Assembly: GCA_001914235.1 (NCBI GenBank)
Contig: MQUF01000003.1
Span: forward strand, 62,001 to 126,000
DNA: 64,000 nt
Reading direction: 5' to 3'
Source: Desulfobulbaceae bacterium DB1
Lineage (GTDB): Bacteria; Desulfobacterota; Desulfobulbia; Desulfobulbales; SURF-16
The notes beneath the pieces were generated by a model that searched no databases, was not told where the DNA came from, and was given only the letters and a program-made list of their open reading frames with translations. Positions 55,588-64,000 of the stretch are shown in pieces. The stretch's first letter is position 1; each line of letters begins with the position of its first letter. Position numbers and translations under genes: made by a program.

Positions 55588-58131
55588 TCAATTTGCCTCG
55601 CCGCAGCATTTTTTATATTTCTTGCCGCTGCCGCAGGGGCAAAGCGCATTGCGCCCAACCTTCACCGCATCCCGGCGGGCCGTCGACTTTTTCGTGTCCG
55701 CCTGCTCATCGCTGCGGCTCATCTCCATCTGCCGCCGTTTCTGCAGCTGCTGTTCTTCAAGGCGGGAGATCTCCTCCTGCCGAGCCAGCTGAATAAGCAG
55801 CAGGGTGGATATGGTCTTTTCCTTGACCCGCTGGATCATCTCCATGAACAGGTTGTATCCTTCCTTCTTGTACTCATCCAACGGATTCTTCTGCCCGTAT
55901 CCGCGCAGTCCGATACCCTGCTTGAGATGATCCATGCTCAACAAATGGTCTTTCCAATGGGTATCGACGATCTGCAGCAGCACCACCCTTTCCAGATAAC
56001 GCATGTTTTCTTCGCCGATTTCCTGTTCCTTGGCGACAAAAGCACCATCCACTGCCTGCGCGATCTTCTCTTCAAAGGTTTTCGCATTGAGGCCCTTGCG
56101 CTCGTTCTCATCGAGCTCCAGCTTGAGTCCCATGGTGGCCAAGGCGCGCTCGCGGATCAGCTCCCATTCCCACTCCTCGGAGGGAATTTTCTCATCGCAG
56201 AATTCCGCCGCCAGGGCCGCGACAAGATCGACCCGCATGTCCTCGATAATGCTCTTGATATTGTCACTGCCCAAAACCTCGCGGCGCTGTTTATAGATCA
56301 CCCCGCGCTGCATGTTCATGACGTCGTCATATTCCAGCAGATGCTTTCTGATGTCGAAGTTGTGGCCTTCCACCTTGCGCTGGGCGTTCTCAATGGCCTT
56401 GCTGATCATGGTGTGTTCAATGGGCTCGTCCTCTTCCATGCCCAGCTTGTCCATGATGCCGGCAATACGGTCCGAGCCGAAAATACGGAGCAGATCATCT
56501 TCCAGGGAAAGATAAAAACGGGATGAACCGGGGTCGCCCTGGCGGCCGGAACGGCCTCTGAGCTGGTTGTCGATGCGGCGGGATTCATGACGCCCGGTGC
56601 CGAGGATATGCAGCCCGCCAAGCTCGGCCACACCGGGCCCCAGTTTGATGTCGGTGCCGCGACCGGCCATGTTGGTGGCAATGGTCACCCTGCCCTTCTG
56701 ACCGGCCTCGGCGACAATTTCCGCCTCCTGGGCATGGTGTTTGGCATTTAAGACCGAATGCTTGATCCCATCTTTTTTCAGCATGGCGGAGAGCATTTCG
56801 GAAATTTCAATATTAACCGTGCCCACCAGAATCGGCTGGCCCTTTTCATGCAGTTCCTTGATCTCCCGGACCACGGCGCGGAACTTGGCCTTGGCGTTTT
56901 TGTAAATGACATCGGCGTAGTCGATCCTGATCATGTCCTGATGGGTGGGAATGACCGTTACTTCCAGATTGTAAATCTTCTTGAACTCGGGCGCTTCGGT
57001 GTCCGCCGTGCCGGTCATGCCGGCCAGCTTGTCGTACATGCGGAAATAATTCTGAAAGGTGATGGAGGCAAGGGTCTGGTTTTCGCGTTCGATTTTGACC
57101 CCCTCCTTGGCCTCAAGCGCCTGGTGGAGGCCATCGCTGTAACGCCTGCCCGGCATGGTACGGCCGGTAAATTCATCAACGATGACCACCTCGCCCTCGT
57201 GCACGAGATAATCCACATCGCGACTGAAAAGGTGGTGAGCCCGCAGTGCCTGGTTGAGATGATGGAGCCATTCGATGTTCTGCGGATCATAGAGGTTCTC
57301 CACGTTGAGCAGTTTTTCGCCCAGGGCCACGCCTTCCTCGGTCATGGCCAGGGATTTCGCCTTCTCATCCACCTCGTAATGGATATCCTTCTGAAACCCG
57401 GGAATAACCTTGTTGACATGGTAATAAAGCTCGGTGGAAACTTCCGCCGGGCCGGAAATAATCAGCGGCGTCCTGGCTTCATCAATGAGGATGCTGTCCA
57501 CCTCGTCGACAATGGCATAAAAGTGGTCCCGTTGACAGTAATCCTCCAGTCGGAACTTCATGTTGTCGCGCAGATAGTCAAAACCGAATTCATTATTGGT
57601 GCCGTAAGTGACATCCGCTCCATAGGCGGCCTTTCTCGCCTCATCATCCATGCTGTGCAGGATGGTGCCGGTGGATAGGCCGAGGAAACGGTAGATGCCG
57701 CCCATCCATTCACTGTCCCGGCGGGCCAGATAATCATTGACCGTAACCACATGAACCCCGCGGCCGGCCAGGGCGTTGAGATACACCGGCAGGGTGGCCA
57801 CCAGGGTCTTGCCCTCACCGGTCTTCATTTCCGCGATTTTGCCCTGGTGCAGGATAATGCCGCCGATGAGCTGCACGTCATAGGGGCGCAGCCCCAACAC
57901 CCGGACCGCGGCTTCCCGCGCCACGGCAAAGGCTTCAACCAGCAGATCATCCAGGGTTTCCCCTTTTTCCAACCGGCTTCGAAACTCCACCGTTTTGGCC
58001 GCCAAGGCGGAATCATCAAGCTTCTGCATCTCCGGCTCAAGCTTGTTGATGCGATTTACCAGCGGTTGAATCTGCTTCAGAACGCGTTCGTTTCTACTGC
58101 CGAAAAACCTGGTCAATACCTGTCCAATCAT
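55588..58131 (-). CDS. secA: preprotein translocase ATPase SecA
   Basis: 847 residues. Walker [31 protein letters not shown], motif [12 protein letters not shown], and a C-terminal zinc-binding SEC-C motif with [14 protein letters not shown]. Drives Sec-dependent export. Ten bases after the GNAT gene. Confidence 0.97.
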   Translation of the reverse strand: MIGQVLTRFFGSRNERVLKQIQPLVNRINKLEPEMQKLDDSALAAKTVEFRSRLEKGETLDDLLVEAFAVAREAAVRVLGLRPYDVQLIGGIILHQGKIAEMKTGEGKTLVATLPVYLNALAGRGVHVVTVNDYLARRDSEWMGGIYRFLGLSTGTILHSMDDEARKAAYGADVTYGTNNEFGFDYLRDNMKFRLEDYCQRDHFYAIVDEVDSILIDEARTPLIISGPAEVSTELYYHVNKVIPGFQKDIHYEVDEKAKSLAMTEEGVALGEKLLNVENLYDPQNIEWLHHLNQALRAHHLFSRDVDYLVHEGEVVIVDEFTGRTMPGRRYSDGLHQALEAKEGVKIERENQTLASITFQNYFRMYDKLAGMTGTADTEAPEFKKIYNLEVTVIPTHQDMIRIDYADVIYKNAKAKFRAVVREIKELHEKGQPILVGTVNIEISEMLSAMLKKDGIKHSVLNAKHHAQEAEIVAEAGQKGRVTIATNMAGRGTDIKLGPGVAELGGLHILGTGRHESRRIDNQLRGRSGRQGDPGSSRFYLSLEDDLLRIFGSDRIAGIMDKLGMEEDEPIEHTMISKAIENAQRKVEGHNFDIRKHLLEYDDVMNMQRGVIYKQRREVLGSDNIKSIIEDMRVDLVAALAAEFCDEKIPSEEWEWELIRERALATMGLKLELDENERKGLNAKTFEEKIAQAVDGAFVAKEQEIGEENMRYLERVVLLQIVDTHWKDHLLSMDHLKQGIGLRGYGQKNPLDEYKKEGYNLFMEMIQRVKEKTISTLLLIQLARQEEISRLEEQQLQKRRQMEMSRSDEQADTKKSTARRDAVKVGRNALCPCGSGKKYKKCCGEAN

Positions 58132-58140
58132 GAAAACTCC

Positions 58141-58608
58141 TTACCCCTTTTTTTGCCAGATCATTGCCTCTTCATTACAGTCGGGGAATTTCGGGCAATT
58201 GATGCAATCGCTCCACACCTTATGGGGCAGTTCTTTTTTGTCTATGGCTGTAAAACCCAAGGTTTTAAAAAACTCGGGCTGATAGGTCAGCGTGAATACC
58301 CGGGGAATGCCGAACGACTCCGCTTCCGCCAGGCAGGAAGAAACCAGCTGCGAGCCTATTCCCCGCCGCTGATAATTTTCGTCAACCGCAAGAGAACGAA
58401 TTTCCGCCAGATTTTCCCAGCTGATATGCAGGGCGCCGACGCCGACAATGCGCTCTCCGTCTTCTTCTTGCACGGCATAAACCTGAAAATCCCGCAACTG
58501 ATCGTAAAGAGAGCTGTAAGACCTGGCCAACAGAAGACCCTTCTGGGAAAAATGATGCAGCAGATTGTAGATCGCTTTCACATCCTCCATGCAGGCATTA
58601 CGGATCAT
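58141..58608 (-). CDS. GNAT-family N-acetyltransferase, probable ArgA-type
   Basis: 155 residues. GNAT acetyl-CoA loop YQRRGIGSQLV and a helix SCLAEAESFGIPRVFTLTYQ. The short form MIRNACMEDVKAIYNLL... resembles stand-alone N-acetylglutamate synthases of Desulfobacterota. The C-terminus holds four Cys (SDCINCPKFPDC region). With argJ in the same operon, a role in arginine synthesis is likely. Confidence 0.8.
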   Translation of the reverse strand: MIRNACMEDVKAIYNLLHHFSQKGLLLARSYSSLYDQLRDFQVYAVQEEDGERIVGVGALHISWENLAEIRSLAVDENYQRRGIGSQLVSSCLAEAESFGIPRVFTLTYQPEFFKTLGFTAIDKKELPHKVWSDCINCPKFPDCNEEAMIWQKKG

Positions 58609-58667
58609 ACGGAAGTCTCCTCGTGATTATTGCGGCAATTTTCCGCCGATTGCGGCCTGCCCATTTT

Positions 58668-59255
58668 TTATTTCTTCGTGTCGCCGGTCAATTTGGAGGC
58701 AGGCAGCAGGGTAATATAGGCCCGCACATCCTCCTGTTTTTCCAGTTTCACGGCAAGCACATTGGCATCGGCGAGCTTTTCAAACCTGCCGATAAAAACC
58801 CGGTAGGCATCCGTATCCCCTTCGGGCGCAAGATAAAAAGCATCATGCCCTTTGGACTGCCAGCCCAGCACATCCCGTTGCGCCTTTTTCTTATCGCGAA
58901 ACGAACCAACCTGCAACGAAAAGAACGACGGCTCCGGATCCGAATCAATCGGCGTTATGACCGGGGAGGGCCCAACCACCTCGCCTGTTCCCGCTTTTTT
59001 CGCCATATCCGGCGAACGGGGAATGTGCTGCTGCATGCTTTTGCTTTTTTCCCACAATTCGGAGGCCATCCTGGTCAGCAGGTCCGCGCCTTTGCCCGGC
59101 GACGCGGGAAGAAGGATGGTCTGACCGCTCCACACCCCGAGCAGAAACATCCAAAGAAAAATGCAGAAACAGACCACACCCAGCCCCAACACCCCGCCGA
59201 TGCCCAGTTCAAAACGAAGGACAAAGCGCTTCTTCTGTCGTTTGCCGGCAGCCAT
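58668..59255 (-). CDS. SPOR-domain membrane protein
   Basis: 195 residues. One membrane segment (about 20-41), a linker, and a C-terminal SPOR domain (FFSLQVGSFRDKKKAQ; YRVFIGRFEKLADAN) that binds denuded septal peptidoglycan. Starts four bases after argS. Confidence 0.85.
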   Translation of the reverse strand: MAAGKRQKKRFVLRFELGIGGVLGLGVVCFCIFLWMFLLGVWSGQTILLPASPGKGADLLTRMASELWEKSKSMQQHIPRSPDMAKKAGTGEVVGPSPVITPIDSDPEPSFFSLQVGSFRDKKKAQRDVLGWQSKGHDAFYLAPEGDTDAYRVFIGRFEKLADANVLAVKLEKQEDVRAYITLLPASKLTGDTKK

Positions 59256-59259
59256 TTCC

Positions 59260-60936
59260 CTACATCTGTTCCGGCGCGCTCATGCCGAGGAGCACCAGGC
59301 CGTTGTGAAAGACGACACGCAGACTTTCACAGAACCAGAGGCGGGCACTGCTCAAGGCCGCATCATCGGACAGCACCTTATGCTTGTTGTAATAACTGTG
59401 AAAAAGAGCGGCAAGCTCCTGCAGGAAGTAGACTATCTTATGCGGCGCCAGTTCCGCCGCCGCGTCCTGAACCAGGGCGGGATAAGCGGCAATGGCCTTT
59501 AAAATTTTCTGTTCTTCCGGCGACGTCAGCAGGGAAAGCCGCGCAGCCGCCAGTTCTCCCGCCTTCACCCCCTTTTCTTCCGCCTGGCGGGCGATGCTGG
59601 CCAGGCGGGCGTGACCGTACTGCACATAATAAACGGGATTTTCCTGGCTCTGCTTCGTCGCCAGATCGAGATCAAATTCGAGCTGACTGTCTGCCTTGCG
59701 CATGAGGAAAAAGAAACGGGCCGCATCAACGCCCACCTCATCCAACAACTCGTCCACCGTGACAAAATTGGCCTTGCGGGTGGACATCTTTACCTGCTGC
59801 CCATCCCGCATCAGCGTAACAAACTGATGAAGCACGACCGTCACCTTTGACTCATCATAACCCAAGGCCTTGACGCCGGCCAGCACATCCGGCACGGTGG
59901 CGATATGGTCGGACCCGAAAATGTCCACCATCCAATCATAGCCGCGCTTGAATTTCTCCCGGTGATAGGCGATATCCGGCAGACGATAGGTTGGCTCGCC
60001 GCTGCTCTTGATGATGACCCGGTCCTGCTCCTGGCCGAACTCCGTTGTCTTGAACCAGACCGCGCCTTCTTTTTCATAGACAAGCCCCTTTTCGCGCAGG
60101 GCGGAAACCACATCGTCAACCAGTCCGTTTTCATACAGGCTGTGTTCGTTGTAATAGGTATCAAAGGCAATATCAAGGCGCTTCAGCGTCTGGTCGATGT
60201 CGGCAAAAATGGCCTTTTCCGCCGCTTCCTTAAACGGCGTCACATCCGCCGTGTCTTTCAGTGAGTCGCCGGATTTTTCCACCAGCCCCCGGGCAATATC
60301 ATAAATGTACTGGCCCTGGTAGCCGTCCTCCGGGAACTGGTGGGGCAGCCCCAGCAGCTCGAGATACCGGGCCCTGGTCGACTCACCCAGCACCCGCATC
60401 TGGCGGCCGGCATCGTTATAATAATATTCCCGCTCCACATCAAAACCGCTTGCCTGAAGCAGACGGGCAATGGCGTCCCCCAGGACGGCCTGGCGGCCAT
60501 GGCCGACACTGAGCGGGCCGGTTGGATTGGCGCTGACGAATTCCACCAGCGCCCGTTTTCCTTTTTTTTCAGCCGCCCGGCCGAAGCTCTCTTTCCGGGC
60601 ACACACCTCCGGCACCACGGACTGCCACACGGATTCCCGGATAAAAAAATTAACAAATCCGGGGCCGGCGATTTCAACCTTATCATAAAGTTCGCTTGTC
60701 ATTCCCATGACCGAGACGAGCTGCTCCGCCACCTGACGGGGATTGATTTTTCGGCCGCTTGCCTTTTTTTCCACCCCGCTGATCACCATGGCGGCATTGG
60801 TGGCAAAATCACCCTGACCTTCAAATTTCGGATATTCGACGGCATAGTTGCCGGCGGCAACCGCCGACCAGTAGCCCAACTCGACTCCCCGCTGGAAACA
60901 CGCATCAATATATTTTTTCAACCGAGATTTGATCAT
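59260..60936 (-). CDS. argS: arginyl-tRNA synthetase
   Basis: 558 residues. Class I signature SANPTGPLSVGHGRQAVLGD (HIGH-like) and MSTRKANFVTVDELLDEVG (KMSKS-like); N-terminal Arg-tRNA domain and C-terminal DALR anticodon domain. First gene of the argS-SPOR-GNAT-secA-argJ set. Confidence 0.96.
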   Translation of the reverse strand: MIKSRLKKYIDACFQRGVELGYWSAVAAGNYAVEYPKFEGQGDFATNAAMVISGVEKKASGRKINPRQVAEQLVSVMGMTSELYDKVEIAGPGFVNFFIRESVWQSVVPEVCARKESFGRAAEKKGKRALVEFVSANPTGPLSVGHGRQAVLGDAIARLLQASGFDVEREYYYNDAGRQMRVLGESTRARYLELLGLPHQFPEDGYQGQYIYDIARGLVEKSGDSLKDTADVTPFKEAAEKAIFADIDQTLKRLDIAFDTYYNEHSLYENGLVDDVVSALREKGLVYEKEGAVWFKTTEFGQEQDRVIIKSSGEPTYRLPDIAYHREKFKRGYDWMVDIFGSDHIATVPDVLAGVKALGYDESKVTVVLHQFVTLMRDGQQVKMSTRKANFVTVDELLDEVGVDAARFFFLMRKADSQLEFDLDLATKQSQENPVYYVQYGHARLASIARQAEEKGVKAGELAAARLSLLTSPEEQKILKAIAAYPALVQDAAAELAPHKIVYFLQELAALFHSYYNKHKVLSDDAALSSARLWFCESLRVVFHNGLVLLGMSAPEQM

Positions 60937-60991
60937 AATGTAACGTTTTAAATTTCACTCCAGTAACAATTAACAGGCAACTGCATCACAA

Positions 60992-61130
60992 AAAGAAATG
61001 TAACTATCCAGCTGTTTAGACTGTAGACTGAAGGCTATAGGGCTGCCGGTACTGTCGTATTACATATTTTAGGCGCTTTTCCTTCAGTCTACAGCCTTCA
61101 GCCTATCTACCTGGATAGTTACAAAGAAAT
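60992..61130. mobile_element. MITE-like element with terminal inverted repeats and 8-bp direct repeats
   Basis: GTAACTATCCAG (61000-61011) and CTGGATAGTTAC (61111-61122) are perfect 12-bp terminal inverted repeats of a 123-bp element. AAAGAAAT flanks both sides (60992-60999 and 61123-61130), as a target duplication would. Inside, CTGTAGACTGAAGG (61021-61034) and CCTTCAGTCTACAG (61081-61094) form a further perfect 14-bp stem. It has no coding capacity, so it would need a transposase in trans. Confidence 0.72.
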
Positions 61131-61267
61131 GTGCAATTTTTTATTATACTACTTTATAAACAGAGTTTGCAGAGAAATAAAGCCACTACTTGTGCTGATC
61201 GGCAATAAATTCAGACAACCTGATCCCGGCAGATTTTACTTTGACACCGGAATCGCGGTTCGAAAAA

Positions 61268-61349
61268 AGTGCCTGAAGTACTTAAAATGCCTAAAATACT
61301 TAAAGTGACGGTACCTTCTGATCAGTTAACACCTTACATTTTAGGCACT
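61268..61349. repeat. tandem and inverted TGCCT repeat
   Basis: Two 18-base units TGCCTGAAGTACTTAAAA (61270-61287) and TGCCTAAAATACTTAAAG (61288-61305), with an opposing copy TTACATTTTAGGCACT (61334-61349). Confidence 0.6.
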
Positions 61350-61453
61350 AAAACCGGCAACAGGCCGAAATCCGAAGTGGTGACATAACTTATTGAAATC
61401 ATGTTACGACATCAGGAGTTCTGAAATTGCCCAATCTCCCCGAATGGCGGAAC

Positions 61454-62578
61454 TCACTCGTGTGAGGACAAATAAACCCTTTTGTTTCTATTGCCGAACA
61501 GGCAAAGCACTTCGTAGTTGATGGTCCCCATCCATCCCGCCAGCTCATCGGCAGTGATCTCCCCGCCCTGCTGACACCCCATCAACGTTACCTCATCGCC
61601 GGGCACAACCCCGGGAATATGGGTGACATCAATAACCGTAACATTCATGCAGACCCGGCCGCGTTGCGGCGCGCGGCGGCCGCGCACCAGCACTTCCGCC
61701 TTGTTGGACAAGGAGCGGAGATATCCGTCATTGTAACCGACGGGCAGAACGGCAAGCAGGCTTTTGCCGGGGGTGACATAGGTACGGCCGTAGCTGACCC
61801 CGTATCCGGCCGGCACCTCTTTGACCTGCAGCACCCGTGTTTTAAACGACATAACCGGCCGCACGGACGCCTTCCGCGCCCACTCGTCATCCGCCGGACG
61901 ACAGCCATAAAGGGAAAGCCCCGGACGCACCATATCCCAGTGCATATCCGGGAAACGCAGCAGGGCGGCGGAATTGGCGATGTGAAGCGCGGGTTTGTCC
62001 GGCCACAAGCCGTCAAAGGCGCTGACGGTTTCGGCAAAAAGCGTGTTCTGGGCGACTGCCGGCCCGGCATCGTCCCCATCTGCCAGGGGGCAATGACTCA
62101 TGAACCCGACCGGGTAGACGTTTTTTGCCTGGCGCAGACAGGAAAGAAAAGCGGGAATCTCCCGGGGCAGGATGCCGATTCTGCCCATGCCGGTATCTAT
62201 TTTCACATGAACCCCGATTTGGGCGCCGGATCGACAGGCAACACGGGATAACGCAGCCACCTGTTGTTTATCGAAAACAACGGGCTGCAGATTGTATTGC
62301 ACGACATCGGCTATTTCGTCATTCGCCGCCCCGAGGAAAACGGCAATATCAGCCGTTATTCCATGCCGACGAAGCATGACCCCTTCGCCGACTTCCGCAA
62401 CACCCAAGGCCGTTACCCCCTCCTCCGCCAGACAGCGGGCCGCGGGCAACATGCCGTGTCCGTACGCATCCGATTTCACCACGGCCATGACCCGGGTTGC
62501 ATTGCCGAGACACCGCCGCAAGGAACGGAAGTTTTCCCGCAGGGCGGCAAGATCGATCTCCACCCACCGGGCATTCAT
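61454..62578 (-). CDS. alr: alanine racemase
   Basis: 374 residues. PLP Lys in MAVVKSDAYGHGM; the catalytic Tyr is in GYGVSYGRTYV. Makes D-alanine for peptidoglycan. The ATG overlaps the upstream gene's stop (ATGA), so it is translationally coupled to it. Confidence 0.95.
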   Translation of the reverse strand: MNARWVEIDLAALRENFRSLRRCLGNATRVMAVVKSDAYGHGMLPAARCLAEEGVTALGVAEVGEGVMLRRHGITADIAVFLGAANDEIADVVQYNLQPVVFDKQQVAALSRVACRSGAQIGVHVKIDTGMGRIGILPREIPAFLSCLRQAKNVYPVGFMSHCPLADGDDAGPAVAQNTLFAETVSAFDGLWPDKPALHIANSAALLRFPDMHWDMVRPGLSLYGCRPADDEWARKASVRPVMSFKTRVLQVKEVPAGYGVSYGRTYVTPGKSLLAVLPVGYNDGYLRSLSNKAEVLVRGRRAPQRGRVCMNVTVIDVTHIPGVVPGDEVTLMGCQQGGEITADELAGWMGTINYEVLCLFGNRNKRVYLSSHE

Positions 62579-62997
62579 GTTTCCAGCGTTCTCCACTGCC
62601 GCCAAACGGCAAGGCTCGCCAGAATAAGCCCCCATCCGACGGCAACAAGAACCAGACTGTAAATTGCCGGAGAAAGTCCGACAAGACGAAGAAAACGACC
62701 AAGAAAAATCATAACGAGAATGAGCGCCCATGCCTTAAAGGAGAAAACGGCTCCGAGGCAGGATCCTTCCTGCCTGGCAAGAATGCGGGCAATATTTTTT
62801 TCCGCACTCTTTTGAAACACCAGCAGCCCTTTTGCCGTGCCAAGCACGAAAGCCGCGCCAAACAGCAGGTAATGGCTTCCGGCAAGCAACACGCCGGCGC
62901 CGCGAACCAGCAGAACAATCCCCACCAGCGTCCAGAAGAAGGCTGCGGCAAACAAAAGGGTTTTCCGAGAGGCGGCAGGTTTGAAGCGGGAAAGCAT
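62575..62997 (-). CDS. small multi-pass membrane protein coupled to alr
   Basis: 140 residues with about four membrane segments (about 14-34, 38-58, 84-103, 107-128). The ATG at 62997 follows CCGGAGAAAATAC. A 32-residue longer start is possible but lacks a binding site. Stop overlaps the alr ATG. Family not recognised; a role near the cell envelope is inferred from alr coupling. Confidence 0.7.
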   Translation of the reverse strand: MLSRFKPAASRKTLLFAAAFFWTLVGIVLLVRGAGVLLAGSHYLLFGAAFVLGTAKGLLVFQKSAEKNIARILARQEGSCLGAVFSFKAWALILVMIFLGRFLRLVGLSPAIYSLVLVAVGWGLILASLAVWRQWRTLET

Positions 62998-63058
62998 GTA
63001 TTTTCTCCGGAAAAAACCACCAAACCCAGCAAAGATGATTTCGTAAAAACTGAAAATC

Positions 63059-63140
63059 AACCACGGAGACCACGGAGCACGCAGAGGTAACATGCTGTAA
63101 TTTAAAATATTTTCCCTGCGCCCTCTGTGCTCTCAGTGGT
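63059..63140. repeat. CACGGAG-type palindromic repeat
   Basis: Left arm ACCACGGAGACCACGGAG (from 63060) and right arm 63114-63140, whose complement reads ACCACTGAGAGCACAGAG. The arms match at about 22 of 27 positions, with 26 bases between. A degraded copy is at 6744-6867. Confidence 0.65.
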
Positions 63141-63180
63141 AAAAAAAGACTTTTTACGGGTTCATCAACAAAGGAGACTC

Positions 63181-63219
63181 AAAAAAAGATAGGCCCGTCT
63201 CCTTAAAGAAGACAGGCCT
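63181..63219 (-). terminator. intrinsic terminator of the ferredoxin gene
   Basis: A 10-bp stem (63191-63200 with 63210-63219, one G-U) followed on the minus strand by AT, C and seven T. It lies 33 bases after the ferredoxin stop. Confidence 0.82.
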
Positions 63220-63251
63220 AATCAACAAGCAGAAAATCCTGCAAGATTACA

Positions 63252-63437
63252 TCATATCTCGGTTACGGTGATGGCACCCTCGGGGCAGACCTCAACGCAG
63301 GTCTCACAACCCAGACACTCGTCAGCGTTCACAGGCTCGGCTTTGCCGTCTACCATCTCATAAACCTGAGCAGGGCAGGCGCTTACACATTCTTCATCAC
63401 CAGCACATTTATCTTTATCAACTATTACTTCCCACAT
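63252..63437 (-). CDS. dicluster 4Fe-4S ferredoxin
   Basis: 61 residues. Cluster motifs CAGDEECVSACP (C-x5-C-x3-C-P) and CLGCETCVEVCP (C-x2-C-x2-C-x3-C-P). The first motif has an expanded spacing common in Desulfobacterota ferredoxins, and might hold a 3Fe-4S or atypical cluster. AGGAGGTGTTATT before the ATG is an excellent ribosome binding site. Low-potential electron carrier in the cytoplasm. Confidence 0.93.
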   Translation of the reverse strand: MWEVIVDKDKCAGDEECVSACPAQVYEMVDGKAEPVNADECLGCETCVEVCPEGAITVTEI

Positions 63438-63780
63438 AATAACACCTCCTGTTCATTAAAATATTAGGGGGGAGACTTGTTCTACCCCGGCATCAACCCT
63501 CGTGCATTCGATGGCCACAATAATGTTGCTTTAGCCTGATCACAGCGGATGTTTTTTTATTCAGCGCCGCAAAATTGCGCTGAAAAGAGTCGCAACAGAC
63601 CACCGAATCCTCTGCTTTTATAACAAAATGCAGCTCAAATCTGTTTTCCATTAAATCATAGCCTTCTATTTGTCAACACAATTTTTAAGCAGTTGACCTT
63701 CCCCTTTCAATATTTTAAATAGGGGTGAAATATCTTTTCCCGACCACAGGTTATCACGCTTTTAATTGAACGGAGCAGTC
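63438..63780. other. intergenic region between ferredoxin and the partial gene
   Basis: 343 bases, divergent promoters. It contains an 8-bp inverted repeat TTCAGCGC/GCGCTGAA (63560-63584) of unknown role, a minus-strand TTGACA (63671-63676) that may belong to the ferredoxin promoter, and the promoter below. Confidence 0.5.
63693..63721 (+). promoter_or_regulatory. probable promoter of the gene at 63781
   Basis: TTGACC (63693-63698), 17 bases, TAAATA (63716-63721), giving a leader of about 55 bases. Confidence 0.5.
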
Positions 63781-64000
63781 ATGAAAATAAAGCAGAAATC
63801 AGCAAAAAAACAGGTGTCCGGCAAGCTTGCCGCGCAAAAATCAGAAGAGGCGATGATCGAAGGCATTCTCGAAGGAAGCCCGGAAGGAATCGGCGTCGCG
63901 GTTATCCGGCTGGACTGCGGCTGCAAAAAAATGGCAGCGGTGGACAAGAATGGCGACCCGGCCAGCAAGGTCATCATCTATCGTGATCTTGCCGACTCCA
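63781..64000 (+). CDS. hypothetical protein, N-terminal part (runs off the window end)
   Basis: 73 open codons from the ATG at 63781, preceded by GGAGCAGTC. Lys-rich start (MKIKQKSAKKQVSGKLAAQK) then EGSPEGIGVAVIRLDCGCKK. The DCGC pair may bind metal or be redox active. I do not recognise the family. Cut by the window end. Confidence 0.65.
   Translation, partial: MKIKQKSAKKQVSGKLAAQKSEEAMIEGILEGSPEGIGVAVIRLDCGCKKMAAVDKNGDPASKVIIYRDLADS

Larger units (their letters stand above)
60937..61453. other. repeat-rich intergenic region
   Basis: 517 bases without a supported gene, between argS (divergent upstream) and alr 3' end. It holds a MITE-like element and a second repeat, described separately. 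Confidence 0.6.

Noticed and set aside
1..64000. CRISPR array, prophage, rRNA operon or Sec machinery genes (selA, selB, selC, selD)
   Set aside because: No regularly spaced repeats, phage genes, rRNA or selenocysteine biosynthesis genes were found on either strand; the Sec machinery must lie elsewhere in the genome if the UGA readings are right.

Overview
The window is bacterial and gene-dense, with about 55% G+C by eye. It looks like a chromosome segment of an anaerobic Desulfobacterota bacterium, most likely a Desulfobulbales relative. That placement is inferred from gene content: a dicluster ferredoxin, CcsA-type cytochrome c assembly, a SprA-family protein, FeoB with a Cys-rich partner, many sensor kinases and diguanylate cyclases, and selenocysteine use. 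No rRNA gene is present to confirm it.

The most notable content is selenocysteine (Sec) coding: three genes carry five in-frame UGA codons. (1) At 531-4567 a response regulator, two tandem exported double-rhodanese proteins and a sensor kinase form one tightly packed operon. Each rhodanese gene is interrupted by one UGA, placed where its family has the second Cys of a C-x-G-x-x-C active-site loop. The frame stays open for another 500 bases, and an identical hairpin follows each UGA at the same distance. (2) At 12499-14513 lies a selenobiotic RiPP locus: a 106-residue precursor (sbtA) with three UGA codons in repeated GSG-U-GG motifs, each followed about 20 nt later by its own SECIS-like hairpin, then a terminator/attenuator, then the radical SAM maturase (sbtM). 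Both would be missed or truncated by standard gene calling.

Layout. 1-213: partial gene. 531-4567: Sec-rhodanese/two-component operon. 4691-12443: diguanylate cyclase, iron-sulfur flavoprotein, Gfo/Idh/MocA oxidoreductase, and an orphan ABC substrate-binding protein with a hybrid kinase. 12499-14513: sbtMA. 14775-21277: diguanylate cyclase, ettA, and the feo operon behind a DtxR-like palindrome. 21354-24789: small membrane proteins, ccsA and a DUF4388 protein. 24894-30234: clpB, a secreted protein, a decayed rhodanese and serA. 30373-36651: diguanylate cyclase, trpS, dnaK/grpE and an exported carbonic-anhydrase-like protein lacking zinc ligands. 36705-42398: aminotransferase, a small Cys-rich protein, a SprA-family protein, gltA, thiE and a zinc-ribbon protein. 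42498-47690: hflC, hflK, rhomboid and an aspartyl-protease protein (a membrane proteolysis cluster). 47881-54008: LytS-type hybrid kinase, tRNA-Leu, ribF, chemoreceptor and PhnD-like protein. 54349-60936: argJ-secA-GNAT-SPOR-argS operon. 61000-61352: a MITE-like element and other repeats. 61454-64000: alr, a membrane protein, ferredoxin and a partial gene.

Signal transduction is heavily represented: three sensor kinases, one response regulator, three GGDEF proteins and one chemoreceptor. Two of these systems sit beside orphan periplasmic binding proteins, and one is fused by operon to the Sec-rhodaneses, which suggests sensing of sulfur, selenium or redox compounds.
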